NCBI RefSeq assembly: GCF_004770045.1
Contig: NZ_RQFO01000004.1
Coordinates: 682,001-746,000, forward strand
Direction: 5' to 3'
Source of the DNA: Leptospira montravelensis
GTDB taxonomy: Bacteria; Spirochaetota; Leptospiria; Leptospirales; Leptospiraceae
Length of the DNA: 64,000 bases
This document shows positions 1 to 9,396 of the stretch, in pieces. Position numbers and translations under genes: made by a program. Every line of letters starts with the position of its first letter. Positions within the stretch are counted from its first letter, which is position 1. A model generated the notes under the pieces. That model was given only the letters and a program-made list of their open reading frames with translations. It had not been told where the DNA came from and ran no database searches.

Positions 1-660
1 GATTTCGGGGTGACGTTTCATAATTTCCCACTCTTCGGGGGTAAGTTTTCCAGGTTTCTGAATGATAAAATCTGGAATTCCAATTTTTCCAACATCATGC
101 ATAGGTGCTGCATTAAGAATCTCTTCAGATGCTTCAATAGAATATCCATAGGCCAATGCTAAAGTTTGCGAATAATGACTCATACGAATCACATGCATAC
201 CTGTTTCATTATCTTTATATTCAGAAGCCATACCCAATCTTTGTACAATTTGTAACCTAGTGGCTTTTACTTCATTAACATTGACTAAAGACAAATGGTT
301 TTTGATTCTAACTTTTACGATCGGAGGGCTTACTGGTTTGGTTATATAGTCAACGGCTCCCAATTGAAAACCTTTTTCCTCGTCGCCTATATCTGTTAAC
401 GCTGTTACAAAAATAACAGGTATATATTTTGTTTTTTCGTTAGATTTTAGTATCTTACAAACTTCATGCCCCGTCATTTTCGGCATCATTACATCAAGTA
501 AAATTAAATCGGGTAACTGTGATATTGCGAGTTCGATTCCCTTCTCTCCATCTTTCGCAAAAAACAAAGTATAATCTTTTTGTAAAATATCGTTCAATAT
601 TTGTAAGTTTGTTGGCTCATCATCAACAACCAACACTTTTGGTTTAGTATTTATTTCCAT
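1..660 (-). CDS. HD-GYP response regulator (partial, C-terminus outside window)
   Basis: The gene starts at an ATG at 660 and runs off the left edge; about 220 residues are visible. An N-terminal receiver domain shows the acidic pair D13-D14, the phospho-acceptor D56 in LILLDVMMP and a conserved K near 106 (ITKP). After a linker comes the start of an HD-GYP domain, with NETGMHVIRM and the metal-binding HD in MHDVGKIGIPD. Proteins of this RpfG-like family degrade cyclic di-GMP when phosphorylated; the GYP motif itself lies beyond the window. The start overlaps the last 17 bases of the hybrid kinase upstream, so the two are probably translationally coupled and act as a kinase/output pair. Family assignment is firm; the signal sensed is unknown. 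Confidence 0.9.
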   Translation of the reverse strand, partial: MEINTKPKVLVVDDEPTNLQILNDILQKDYTLFFAKDGEKGIELAISQLPDLILLDVMMPKMTGHEVCKILKSNEKTKYIPVIFVTALTDIGDEEKGFQLGAVDYITKPVSPPIVKVRIKNHLSLVNVNEVKATRLQIVQRLGMASEYKDNETGMHVIRMSHYSQTLALAYGYSIEASEEILNAAPMHDVGKIGIPDFIIQKPGKLTPEEWEIMKRHPEI

Positions 661-3600
661 CTAGTTCTCCAAAAATTTGTGTTTCCAAGTTCTTTAATTT
701 TTGAACAGTAGCTTCAAAATCGAACTGACTAATAGACGATTCAATTTCAAACCTAATCGGATCTAATTCTGTATTTTGTAATAACCGAGAGAGAGTTCTC
801 CATTCCTCTTGAAGATAAGATCCCTTGGAAAATGAATCTTTCAATGTTTGAATCAAATTACCTACTTTCCCCAAATTTTCATTCGGAATACTGACTTTAT
901 CATTTTCCATATTTATAAATCCACTCTGAAGATGTGAAAATTGTGTTTGGAATTGTAGTTGGGCCTCTGTAAAAACTGATTTAAAACTTTCAAAATCTTC
1001 ATTGGTAAGTTTAGACCCTTGTAGTTTCTTTTCTAAACGAATACATTCATCGGAAATCGGATAGATGCCAAGATTAGAAGAAACACCTTTCAATCTATGC
1101 AAAAATGTCTGTTGGCCTATTGGATCGTGATTGTATTTGTTCCATTCTTTTACATCCTTTTCAAAATCAAAAAAGAATCCATTTAACATTTTTGTGTATT
1201 TTTCAATAGAACCAAAAAGTTGAATTCCCCTATCTAAAGAAAAGATTTCATTTTCCTTGGTGGGTTTATTCTTTACGGAAATATCATTTGGCGATGCAAA
1301 GTTAGTGATAGTTTTCCTGATTTCAAAAAATAAATCTTGAAGGTCTATTGGTTTGGATACAAATCCATCCATACCAGCTTCTTTTGCCGAAATCCTATCT
1401 TCCTCAAAAACACTTGCTGACAAGGCAAGGATTGGAACTCTAAGGTTGTTTACTTTTTCTAAAATTCGAATTTGCCTTGTTGCTTCCAAACCGTCCATTT
1501 CAGGCATCTGAATATCCATTAATACTAAATCAAAAGTTTTTGATTTATAAACTTCTAATGCTTCTCTTCCATTATTTGCAATTTCTACTTCATGGCCGTT
1601 GGTTGTCATAAGAAGTTGGATTAACTCAACGTTCTGTTTTACATCATCTACAATTAGAACCTTTAACTTAGGTAAATCAAATTGGATGTTTTCATTAATT
1701 TCTAAAACTGGATTCCCTATTTCTAAGGGTATAGAAACATAGAAATGGGTACCTACTCCCAACTCACTCTTTACCCAAATCATTCCTCTCATTAGTTCCA
1801 CTAATTGTTTAGAAATTGTGGTACCAAGCCCTGTTCCACCAAACTTACGACTCATTGACACGTCTGCTTGCGTAAAGGGGTCAAAAATTTTTTCTAATCT
1901 GTCGGCTGCTATACCGATACCGCTATCTTCAATATGAAAAAGAACCTCTCCCCCCTTTGCAGAAACATTGAGTTGAATGAAACCTTCTTTGGTAAACTTA
2001 ATCGCATTTCCTATTAAATTTGTTAAAATTTGCCTAATGCGAAGACTATCACCCTTATAATAATCATTGATACCTTCTGAAATTTTGTATTGAAAACGTA
2101 GACCCTTTCGTTTCGCTTCGATACTCATAGCAGAACAAACTTGATCAACAAGTGAAACTAGTGAAAAGTCAAAAACTTCTAGTTCGACAGCACCTTTATC
2201 TAATTTAGCTGAGTTTAAAACATCATTCAATAATCGCAATAACGACCTTGCCGAATTTTTTACGGTCTCCAGCTGTTTTTTTTGATTTCCAATCAAATCA
2301 CCAGCTAGAAGAATTTCAGTGAAACCTAGAATGGCATTCATTGGAGTTCTAATTTCATGACTCATATTGGCTAAAAATGTTGTTTTAGTCATTGCTGCCA
2401 ACTCAGCTTTTTCTTTCGATTCAATGAGCGCTTCTTCGATCATTCGTCGGTCCGTATTATCTAAGATCACTCCATCTAAAAACTTAACTTTTTGATTCTC
2501 ATCTAAAACAAGTCCGCCGTATTCTAAGACCCAACGAATATCTCCTGATTTTTGTATGATGCGGTAGTTTAAAACAAATGTATCAGCGGTATCTATGGCA
2601 TTTTGAATCATATTAGAAACATGGATTCTATCTTCCGGATGGATAATTTCAGTAAAGGTACGTTTACGGTTAGGTTCTAGAAAATCACTAGAAGGATAAC
2701 CAGATAAATTCAAAATAGAATCGCTGATAAAAACAGAAGTCCAATGTTCATCCACCAAACATCGATATACAACTCCAGGAATGTTTTGTATAAAGGATTT
2801 TAATTGTTCCTCATTTTCTTTAAGAGCATTTTCAATCAAAACCCTATCCGAAATATCGCTAATTAAACCAACAAAAACATCATCTTGCGGCAGTTTTGTA
2901 TGACCAATGGCTAAACGAATCGGAAAGGTTGTTCCATCCTTTCGAATCGCAATGGTTTCGCGTCCACTTCCGATGATTTTGGCTTCTCCAGTTCTTAAAT
3001 AATTCGAAAGGTATTGATCATGGTCTCTTTGAAAAGGATCTGGCATAAGTATTTTCACATTTTTGCCGATGATTTCCTTCGCTTTCCAACCAAACATTTT
3101 CTCTGCGGTAATATTAAATTCCTGAACGATACCTTTGGTATTAATCATAACTATAGCATCAGCTGCAGTTTCAATAATCGCACGTAACCTGGATTCACTT
3201 TTTAATAAGTTTTGAAATAGATCTTTATAACTGATAAAAGCAATAGTAACCACTGCTGAACCAATCACAAAAATACTTCCAAAGCTAACAAGTGCCGCTA
3301 AAAAAAATTGATCTGAATTTGTTTTATCTAAAACCTGAGTGGGATCGATCACAAAACGAGCGGCGGCCATTCCTGTGTAATGCATCCCAGAAATAGCACT
3401 GCCCATTACAATTCCACTAATCAAAGTTAAATACTTTGTTTTAATCTTTAACTTTGTTTCTTTCAATCGAAACTGGATAAAAATAGAAAGGATAGCAAGG
3501 GAAATTGCAACAACGAGTGAAATGAAAAACAAATATGGATCATACATTAATTTAGGTCGCATTTCCATTGCAGCCATTCCCATATAATGCATAAAACCAA

Positions 3601-4009
3601 TGCCTGCTCCAACTAAAATACCAACTGAAATTAGTTCTTTGCGGGTGATTTTCTTTTTGTTTAATGTTTGTAAGGCGAAATAAGAAGCAATAAAACTAGG
3701 AAGAATGGAAAGAATGGTTATTGATTTATGATAAGTTACCTTAGTACATAAATCAAATGACATCATACCGATAAAGTGCATGGACCAAACTGCCCCACCC
3801 ATAGATAAACTAGATGTAAAGAGAATGGCTAACCGAGAGTATTGATTCTCAAGGTTAGAAAAACGTTTGAGCATATACAAAGAAATCCAGGATGCAAAAA
3901 TAGAAATGAAAATGGAAAGAGAAACCAACCAATAATTATAGGAGCCTTCCACAAAGCTCAATTGATCTGCATCTAAGATAAAATAATGTTTTAGAAATTC
4001 GATCCCCAT
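644..4009 (-). CDS. MHYT-domain hybrid sensor histidine kinase/response regulator
   Basis: This 1121-residue inner-membrane hybrid kinase begins with an MHYT sensor of seven or so membrane helices, seen as three motifs MHFIGM, MHYMGM and MHYTGM within about residues 75-215. MHYT domains are proposed to bind metal and sense a gas such as O2, CO or NO. Two PAS domains follow (about 275-395 and 400-525), the first of FixL type. Then come HisKA with the phospho-accepting His near 550 (SHEIRTP), a HATPase domain with GTGLGTTISK, a receiver with Asp near 830 (LVLMDIQMP), and an Hpt domain with His near 970 (HRLKG). The complete HK-REC-Hpt chain indicates a phosphorelay, most likely ending on the overlapping HD-GYP regulator downstream. 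No clear Shine-Dalgarno precedes the ATG. Confidence 0.93.
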   Translation of the reverse strand: MGIEFLKHYFILDADQLSFVEGSYNYWLVSLSIFISIFASWISLYMLKRFSNLENQYSRLAILFTSSLSMGGAVWSMHFIGMMSFDLCTKVTYHKSITILSILPSFIASYFALQTLNKKKITRKELISVGILVGAGIGFMHYMGMAAMEMRPKLMYDPYLFFISLVVAISLAILSIFIQFRLKETKLKIKTKYLTLISGIVMGSAISGMHYTGMAAARFVIDPTQVLDKTNSDQFFLAALVSFGSIFVIGSAVVTIAFISYKDLFQNLLKSESRLRAIIETAADAIVMINTKGIVQEFNITAEKMFGWKAKEIIGKNVKILMPDPFQRDHDQYLSNYLRTGEAKIIGSGRETIAIRKDGTTFPIRLAIGHTKLPQDDVFVGLISDISDRVLIENALKENEEQLKSFIQNIPGVVYRCLVDEHWTSVFISDSILNLSGYPSSDFLEPNRKRTFTEIIHPEDRIHVSNMIQNAIDTADTFVLNYRIIQKSGDIRWVLEYGGLVLDENQKVKFLDGVILDNTDRRMIEEALIESKEKAELAAMTKTTFLANMSHEIRTPMNAILGFTEILLAGDLIGNQKKQLETVKNSARSLLRLLNDVLNSAKLDKGAVELEVFDFSLVSLVDQVCSAMSIEAKRKGLRFQYKISEGINDYYKGDSLRIRQILTNLIGNAIKFTKEGFIQLNVSAKGGEVLFHIEDSGIGIAADRLEKIFDPFTQADVSMSRKFGGTGLGTTISKQLVELMRGMIWVKSELGVGTHFYVSIPLEIGNPVLEINENIQFDLPKLKVLIVDDVKQNVELIQLLMTTNGHEVEIANNGREALEVYKSKTFDLVLMDIQMPEMDGLEATRQIRILEKVNNLRVPILALSASVFEEDRISAKEAGMDGFVSKPIDLQDLFFEIRKTITNFASPNDISVKNKPTKENEIFSLDRGIQLFGSIEKYTKMLNGFFFDFEKDVKEWNKYNHDPIGQQTFLHRLKGVSSNLGIYPISDECIRLEKKLQGSKLTNEDFESFKSVFTEAQLQFQTQFSHLQSGFINMENDKVSIPNENLGKVGNLIQTLKDSFSKGSYLQEEWRTLSRLLQNTELDPIRFEIESSISQFDFEATVQKLKNLETQIFGELDGNKY

Positions 4010-4469
4010 TTGTTCGTATCCTATACCAACTAAATCATATCATTCATTTAGTGATTCTTTGGATACTAGGTAAATTAGATAGATTCTAAAATATTATTTT
4101 TATTTTCAGTACTAGCACTAAATTAAAAAGGAAAGGAACTAAAACAAAAGCATGGATGTGGTGATTTTTGCTATGCGACAAAACCAAAAGGTTTGCAGAT
4201 AATCAATAAGGAGTAATAACAAAATATTAGAATATACGGAATCAAACATATATTTAACTTAACGAGCTACATTGTTAGTGAATGGCAAATCTGGATCATT
4301 TTCTCCTTGGTGGTTAATTCAATGCCTCATTACAAGTTTTTTTTGGAACACTATCATGGTTGAAAAATTAGGAAGAATTTGGAGACCAATCGGTCCACTA
4401 TCTTGAAATTCATCTAACAATGATTTATAATTTTATTGCCTATGACAGAAACCTAAATAAATTTTGCAA
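4010..4469. other. Intergenic region between divergent hybrid kinase and SDR genes
   Basis: About 460 AT-rich bases separate the two divergent starts. I see only very short reading frames (about 12-17 codons), no RNA gene and no convincing repeat. Promoters for both flanking genes should lie here, but no -35/-10 pair stands out clearly. Confidence 0.6.
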
Positions 4470-5222
4470 ATGGATTTAATTTTAAAAAACAAAAATGCCA
4501 TCGTTACTGGTGCCGCCCTGGGAATCGGAAGAGAAACTTCCCTTTTACTTGCAAAAAGAGGTGCTCACGTCATCGTTTCTGATATCAATGTAACAGAAGG
4601 GAATCGAGTGGTTCAAGAAATAGAATCCTCAGGAGGAACCGCAGAATTTATTAAATGTGATGTCACTAACGAAGAGGAAATTATAACTCTAATAGACACA
4701 TTCAAATCTAAAAAGCAAAGATTAGATATTATGGTAAACAATGCGGGAATTGCAAACAAACCCACATTTATGCATAAGGTGACAACGGAAGTTTGGAACC
4801 GTTTGATTTTAATGGATCTAACCAGTGTATTTTGGTGCCAAAAATATGCCACAAAACAAATGCTAAGTGATAGAATTGGCGGATCGATCATCAATGTTGC
4901 CTCAATTGCAGGACTTGGTGCTTCCCCCTCTCTTGGACCTTATTGTGTAGCAAAAGCGGGTGTGATTGAACTGACCACAACGGGAGCAATGGAAGTGGCA
5001 AGGTTTGGTGTTCGGATCAATGCGGTTTGTCCCGGTTGGACAGAAACTGCCATCTTAGATGTAGCAGGTGAACGTGGGAAAGAGGCTATGGAAAAAAATA
5101 TCCCGATGGCAAGGCTTGGAAAACCGGCGGAAGTCGCAAACCTGATTGGATTTTTAGCATCAGAGGAATCTAGTTTTATTACGGGATCTGTGTACCGCGT
5201 GGATGGGGGAACGAGAAGTTAG
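4470..5222 (+). CDS. Short-chain dehydrogenase/reductase (SDR family)
   Basis: This 250-residue protein is a classical SDR, a cytoplasmic NAD(P)-dependent oxidoreductase with a Rossmann fold. Visible marks are the cofactor-binding TGAALGIG at residues 13-20, NNAG at 90-93, the catalytic S145, Y158 and K162 (the YxxxK motif in YCVAK), and a C-terminal VDGG. The length is normal for the classical subfamily. Substrate cannot be told from sequence; FabG-like 3-oxoacyl reductases and sugar or alcohol dehydrogenases share this layout. I prefer the ATG at 4470 over the in-frame TTG two codons upstream; neither has a good ribosome-binding site. The gene stands alone and converges on flgF, with a structured repeat between them. 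Confidence 0.88.
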   Translation: MDLILKNKNAIVTGAALGIGRETSLLLAKRGAHVIVSDINVTEGNRVVQEIESSGGTAEFIKCDVTNEEEIITLIDTFKSKKQRLDIMVNNAGIANKPTFMHKVTTEVWNRLILMDLTSVFWCQKYATKQMLSDRIGGSIINVASIAGLGASPSLGPYCVAKAGVIELTTTGAMEVARFGVRINAVCPGWTETAILDVAGERGKEAMEKNIPMARLGKPAEVANLIGFLASEESSFITGSVYRVDGGTRS

Positions 5223-5242
5223 GGAGAGATCGAGAGTTGTCC

Positions 5243-5316
5243 CGTGAAAGGGATACGAAGGGCTTGGTCTGACGGATGTCAGACGGGAGCGTTAGCGCAC
5301 CCCGGAGAAGCCCGCT
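5243..5316 (+). repeat. Dispersed intergenic structured repeat, copy A
   Basis: This is one of three related elements in the window (others near 30875 and, inverted, near 35517). The shared core reads GGGATACG, then GGGCTTGGTC, a small hairpin, ACGGGAGCG and a GCCC/TCCC tail. In this copy the inner hairpin is GTCTGAC-GGAT-GTCAGAC and GGGCTT pairs with AAGCCC. It lies between the convergent SDR and flgF genes. Confidence 0.7.
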
Positions 5317-5335
5317 CCCCGAAACTTTTTCGGGG
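5317..5335. terminator. Perfect GC-rich hairpin between convergent genes
   Basis: CCCCGAAA-CTT-TTTCGGGG forms a perfect 8-bp stem with a 3-nt loop, directly after repeat copy A and 17 bases from the flgF stop. Its position between convergent genes suggests a bidirectional terminator, but neither strand has a strong T-run right after the stem. Confidence 0.4.
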
Positions 5336-5352
5336 ATTCACCCTAAAAAATC

Positions 5353-6213
5353 CTATCGCATAATTTCGAATAAACGGCCAAGTAAACTGTCTTGGGTTTG
5401 CATGGTTTTGGAATTAGCTTCGTAGGCGCGGTTTACTTCAATCATATCTACCATCTCTGTCACAACCGATACATTCGATGCTTCGAGATAACCTTGTAAT
5501 ACTTGTGGAGCAAGTAGTTCAGGAAAGGCTGTAGGTTCGCCGGATTCAGGGGTGTCGGAATAAAAGGAGTCTCCTTCTTTGTCTAGGTGGCGTGGGTTTT
5601 CTACCGTGCGGATTTTTAATTTATCGAGAAGGACTGGGTCTTCGAACCGGTTTTCGCTAAAGTTGGTTCCATCTTTGGGAGCGGTTCCGAGTTTCGCGTT
5701 GATATAAATTTCTCCATTTTCTTTCACAAGGAAATTTCCTTGGTTCACTTGAATGGGGCCTTTTTCCCCGAGAAGAGGAAATCCTTGTGGGGTCACCACA
5801 AACCCATTTTTATCCAAAACAAAACTACCGCTTCTTGTCAGGCGTTCACCGCGGTTGGTTAGAACGGAAAAGAAGGCAGGTTTTTCCATACCAGGTTGGT
5901 CTTGCACCATAAGGTCAAAAATATTATCTGTTTTTTTAACGGCACCTTGTTCAAAGCGAGTGTAAACTTCGTTCACTTCGGCACCAAACCCCAGTTTACC
6001 GACTACAGGAGAAGTATCAAAGGAACCCATAGGTGTTTTTCCAATCCCGTCTTCCGAATAACGGTGGAGTAACATTTCAGGAAAGGTTTTGAAGACCGTG
6101 GTATCTTTTTTGAATGCAGTTTTATCCACATTGGCCAAATTGTTGGCGACCACGTCCATTCTCACTTGTTGGGAAATCATCCCATTGGCACCAGTATAGA
6201 GTCCTCGTAACAT
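5353..6213 (-). CDS. flgF: Flagellar hook-basal body protein, FlgF-like proximal rod protein
   Basis: This 286-residue protein belongs to the FlgE/F/G rod-hook family. The N-terminus has the typical [13 protein letters not shown] followed by [16 protein letters not shown], and the C-terminus has the matching coiled-coil segment ending [20 protein letters not shown]. Family members polymerise to form the rod of the flagellar motor and are exported by the flagellar type III apparatus, hence no signal peptide. I chose the ATG at 6213, which has AGGA just upstream and gives the usual MLRGLYTG start; an upstream extension to 6276 looks non-coding. It lies apart from the flgG operon at 11825-16010, and FlgF is favoured over a second FlgG because that operon holds the clearer FlgG. 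Confidence 0.85.
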   Translation of the reverse strand: MLRGLYTGANGMISQQVRMDVVANNLANVDKTAFKKDTTVFKTFPEMLLHRYSEDGIGKTPMGSFDTSPVVGKLGFGAEVNEVYTRFEQGAVKKTDNIFDLMVQDQPGMEKPAFFSVLTNRGERLTRSGSFVLDKNGFVVTPQGFPLLGEKGPIQVNQGNFLVKENGEIYINAKLGTAPKDGTNFSENRFEDPVLLDKLKIRTVENPRHLDKEGDSFYSDTPESGEPTAFPELLAPQVLQGYLEASNVSVVTEMVDMIEVNRAYEANSKTMQTQDSLLGRLFEIMR

Positions 6214-6326
6214 AAAGTTCCTACCTATACTTTCTTTCGACCAGATCTGCCAAATCCCCAAGAGAAAATGCGACATAGTTAAAAAAGAGTTGAAGTTTTC
6301 TTTAATTTTTAGGAGAAAAGAAGGAC

Positions 6327-6695
6327 ATGAAGTTATCCATCGGAAACCTACCCCAGTCTCTCACTGAAGAAGCCTTAGAAAAACTTCTTTCTGCGCATGG
6401 AAAAGTGGAACACCTCCAAATCAAACGGGACAAAATCACAAAGGTATCTTTGGGATATGGAACGGCAGATATGGCGGATGCCGATGCTACCAAGGCGATT
6501 TCTGCTCTCAACGGAAAAGAAATCGAAGGTAAGGCCATCGTCATTGTAAACCAAGAAGAACTGACTAAATCGCAAAATGAAGCTGCCAAAAAGAAAGGAA
6601 GCCCAGCGGTCGCAAAACCTACCTTCGGTAGAAACCAAACTACTGGCGGCGGTAACACGGGTGTACAAAGGAGAGGCGGTTCTCGCGGTTCTTAG
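6327..6695 (+). CDS. Small RRM-domain RNA-binding protein
   Basis: This 122-residue protein has a single RNA recognition motif at about residues 1-78. The RNP2-like strand is KLSIGNLP at the start; the RNP1 position reads SLGYGTADM and is weaker than consensus. A basic, Gly-rich low-complexity tail follows ([16 protein letters not shown]). Bacterial single-RRM proteins with Gly-rich tails are known in cyanobacteria and spirochaetes and bind RNA in the cytoplasm; targets are unknown. An AGAAGGAC site lies a few bases before the ATG. The stop is directly followed by the ATG of the ATP-grasp gene, so this is the first gene of the five-gene operon ending at 11744. Confidence 0.85.
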   Translation: MKLSIGNLPQSLTEEALEKLLSAHGKVEHLQIKRDKITKVSLGYGTADMADADATKAISALNGKEIEGKAIVIVNQEELTKSQNEAAKKKGSPAVAKPTFGRNQTTGGGNTGVQRRGGSRGS

Positions 6696-7898
6696 ATGAG
6701 ACAACTGACCGGTAGTTACCTCTCCATTGGAGCCGGAGAGAATCAAATCCCTCTCATCCATGCAGCAAAAGCCAGAGGACTCAAAGTCATCTCCGTAGAC
6801 ACAAATCCTGAGGCACCAGGTCTTGTAGATTCAGACATTCGCATATTAGAATCGACTCATGAGTATAGGAAAATTCTGCATGCGATGAGCCGAGTCCCAC
6901 TTCCTTTCAAACTGATGGGAGTGGGATCCCGTTCTTTTGGAAAGGCAGTGTATACTGTTTCGTATTTAGCCGAAAAATTAAAACTTCGGGGAAATCCAAG
7001 GGATACAGTGAATTTGTTTTTGGATAAAGAAAAATTCAAAAACTCTGTTCAAAAGTTTGGAATTCCTCTGCCTCCATCCCTCCATTCTAATTTATCACTT
7101 AAATCCAAAGAAAAAAAAATGGATTTAAGTTTTCCCCTCATCGCCAAACCCAAAGAAGGTTCTGGGAAAAAGGGAATTACTGTTCTTGAAAACGAAGCAG
7201 ATTATAAAAAATTCACAAAATTAAAAACTAGCGAAAGTTACCTTTTAGAACCATACATCCCAGGAGATGAAGTCACTGTCCTTGGTTTCGTTATCACAAA
7301 ACGATTTTACTTGGTTTCCCTCACAGATAAAATCACAACTGGTAAACCTAACTTTATCGAGGTGGCTCATGTGGCTCCTTCTCGTCATATCGATATGGCG
7401 GGGGAAATCAAAATGATCTGCCAAGCCGTTGTGACAGCGACCAAACTAAAAACAGGACCTTTTGTTGCCGAATTCAAAATCACTAAAAATAAAGAATGCC
7501 TTCTTATCGAATCAGCCCCAGAAGTGGGAGGAGAATTTTTAGCCGATGTATTAATTCCAGAACACTACGGATACAAATATTTCAATGATTTACTTTCTGT
7601 TACCATTGGTGAAAAAACAAGGCCAGTTTTCTTAAAAAAGGCAAAAGACGGGATCACCAAGTCTGCGTTAGTGTTTACACTTCCTCCAGAACGCCAAAAA
7701 AAAATGGGAGAACCTGTGACCTTAGAAACAAACACGGGGGAAACTTTATTTTTCCAAAAACAAATTGTTCAAACGGGTGTGGCCTTAGATAAATTAGAAG
7801 GTAATCACAAAAGAACCCAAGTTTTTGGAATTGCAACCAAACAATCTATTTCCACCGAAGATTGGTTAGACTCCCTTTTTCAAAGATTGAATTCATGA
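6696..7898 (+). CDS. ATP-grasp domain enzyme (carboxylate-amine/thiol ligase type)
   Basis: The 400-residue protein resembles ATP-grasp ligases of the carbamoyl-phosphate-synthase/PurK style. An N-terminal nucleotide-binding-like region (YLSIGAGENQIPLIHAAKARG, GLKVISVDTNP) is followed by the ATP-grasp fold: FPLIAKPKEGSGKKGI is the ATP-binding strand and loop, YLLEPYIPGDEVTVLGF the next strands, and PFVAEFKITKNKECLLIESAPEVGGE the metal-binding acidic strand. Enzymes of this kind activate a carboxylate as acyl phosphate and join it to an amine. The substrate is not evident. The ATG follows the upstream stop without a gap, and the TGA overlaps the ATG of the methyltransferase behind it (ATGA), so the two are co-translated. 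A role in modifying a peptide or cell-surface metabolite is a guess from context. Confidence 0.83.
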   Translation: MRQLTGSYLSIGAGENQIPLIHAAKARGLKVISVDTNPEAPGLVDSDIRILESTHEYRKILHAMSRVPLPFKLMGVGSRSFGKAVYTVSYLAEKLKLRGNPRDTVNLFLDKEKFKNSVQKFGIPLPPSLHSNLSLKSKEKKMDLSFPLIAKPKEGSGKKGITVLENEADYKKFTKLKTSESYLLEPYIPGDEVTVLGFVITKRFYLVSLTDKITTGKPNFIEVAHVAPSRHIDMAGEIKMICQAVVTATKLKTGPFVAEFKITKNKECLLIESAPEVGGEFLADVLIPEHYGYKYFNDLLSVTIGEKTRPVFLKKAKDGITKSALVFTLPPERQKKMGEPVTLETNTGETLFFQKQIVQTGVALDKLEGNHKRTQVFGIATKQSISTEDWLDSLFQRLNS

Positions 7899-8503
7899 AA
7901 AATGTCTGGGATGAACATTATGAAAGACCAAAATCAAAATTGGCCTTTCCTGACGAAAATTTAGTACGACTTTTGTCACGGATCCAACCAAGGAACCGGA
8001 ATGCTCTCGACTTCGGATGTGGTTCTGGAAGGCATTCCTACCTTCTCCAAAATGAAGGTTATACAGTCACTGCCTGCGACACTGCAAAAACTACCATTGA
8101 CCTGTTAAATGAGGAAAGTTCTTCCATTCGTTTTCTACATACTCCAGATATTAATCTTCCCTTTTCAACAAAAGAATTTGGACTCATTGTGAGTTGGGGT
8201 GTTTTTCATTATAACCCAAGAGAGGATGCCAAAATTCTTTTATCTTCTTTATATAAATCACTAGACGAAGGTGGTTATCTATTGGGTTCCATTCGTGCAG
8301 ACGGAGATACTCATTTAGGTCTCACTCAAGGTAAAATGAATTTGGCAGATCTAAGCGGTGGTTATGCGGAAACCTATTCTTTAGAAAATTTGAAAAATTT
8401 TTTATCTATTTTTTCAAAAGTATCCATCGGTTATTCGGAAAGAACCCCCCTTGGCAAACTGGAGGAACGAATTTGCCATTGGTTTTTCCTTGCTGAAAAG
8501 TAA
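7895..8503 (+). CDS. Class I SAM-dependent methyltransferase
   Basis: The 202-residue protein starts at the ATG at 7895 inside the ATGA overlap with the ATP-grasp gene. It carries the SAM-binding motif I ALDFGCGSGRHSYLL near residues 38-52, an acidic residue after the next strand (TACDTA), and motif IV-like LIVSWGVFHYN. It looks like a compact, complete Methyltransf_11/25-type enzyme acting on a small molecule or lipid. The operon position between an ATP-grasp ligase and a second methyltransferase suggests one biosynthetic or modification pathway, substrate unknown. The stop shares bases with the next start (TAATG). Confidence 0.85.
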   Translation: MKNVWDEHYERPKSKLAFPDENLVRLLSRIQPRNRNALDFGCGSGRHSYLLQNEGYTVTACDTAKTTIDLLNEESSSIRFLHTPDINLPFSTKEFGLIVSWGVFHYNPREDAKILLSSLYKSLDEGGYLLGSIRADGDTHLGLTQGKMNLADLSGGYAETYSLENLKNFLSIFSKVSIGYSERTPLGKLEERICHWFFLAEK

Positions 8504-9396
8504 TGAATCAAATTCTTTCTTTATCTGAAGAATGCCCACTGAACCAAACTTGTGATTGGGTACCTCTATATACTACGACTGGAAAATATTCCGGATTGTC
8601 CATAGTTGAATGTAAAACTTGCAAACTCCAAGCACTCTTCCCTCGCCCAAACCAAAAGGAACTTTATTCCAAAGATTACTACCAAGGCAAAGCAGATTAT
8701 ACATATATAGATGAAAGGGATCATAAAAAGTATTTTCAATATGTATGGAAAGCAAGGATTCGAAATATAAAAAAGTTTGTAGGTACCGGGAACTTTTTAG
8801 ATATAGGTTCTTCCTTTGGTGGATTCTTAGAAATTGCTAGAGAAGAAGGCTTTTCCATTCAAGGCGTTGAAATCTCCGCGTATGCTGCCAGTTATGCGAA
8901 TGACAGTGGAATTCCCACATTTAACGGAACTCTAATGGAGGCAAATTTTCCAGACAATCATTTTAGCGTCATCACACTTGTTGAAGTGATTGAACATATT
9001 GAAAATCCCAAACTTTTTTTTAAAGAACTCACAAGAATCCTAAAACCGGGTGGCCTCCTTCTCCTCCAAACCGCCAATTTTGATGGATGGCAGGCAAAAT
9101 CAGAAGGATCCAATTATCATTATTACATGCCCGGTCATGTTTTTTATTACTCAGACACCATCCTAAAAAATATATTGACGAACTTAGGATTTAGTCGTTT
9201 TGTATCGTACTTCGGAGTGGATTTTCCGTTATATGCGAAACTAAAAAAATCAAGAGGATCCTTTCATAATTGGAAAGATTATCTAAATTGGTTTCGTATT
9301 TCGTATTACCATTTTAAATCCAAATGGAAACGAAATGGATTCCCAATCACTTCTAGTTACATTTTATACGCCTTCAAAAAACAGGAAACCGCATGA
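8503..9396 (+). CDS. SAM-dependent methyltransferase with N-terminal Cys cluster
   Basis: This 297-residue protein has an N-terminal cysteine cluster (C11, C17, C37, C40, the last two as CKTC) typical of a small zinc-binding module, then a class I methyltransferase domain with FLDIGSSFGGFLEIA as motif I and TLVEVIEHIENP, LKPGGLLLLQT further on. Such Zn-module methyltransferases are common in sugar or O-antigen modification and in natural-product clusters. It starts in a TAATG overlap with the upstream methyltransferase and ends in an overlap with the BrkB-type gene, so translation is coupled on both sides. Family firm, substrate unknown. Confidence 0.86.
   Translation: MNQILSLSEECPLNQTCDWVPLYTTTGKYSGLSIVECKTCKLQALFPRPNQKELYSKDYYQGKADYTYIDERDHKKYFQYVWKARIRNIKKFVGTGNFLDIGSSFGGFLEIAREEGFSIQGVEISAYAASYANDSGIPTFNGTLMEANFPDNHFSVITLVEVIEHIENPKLFFKELTRILKPGGLLLLQTANFDGWQAKSEGSNYHYYMPGHVFYYSDTILKNILTNLGFSRFVSYFGVDFPLYAKLKKSRGSFHNWKDYLNWFRISYYHFKSKWKRNGFPITSSYILYAFKKQETA

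Noticed and set aside
4162..4430. Short frames of 12-17 codons in the gap before the SDR gene, as remnants of a decayed gene
   Set aside because: No two frames join into a recognisable protein; treated as non-coding.
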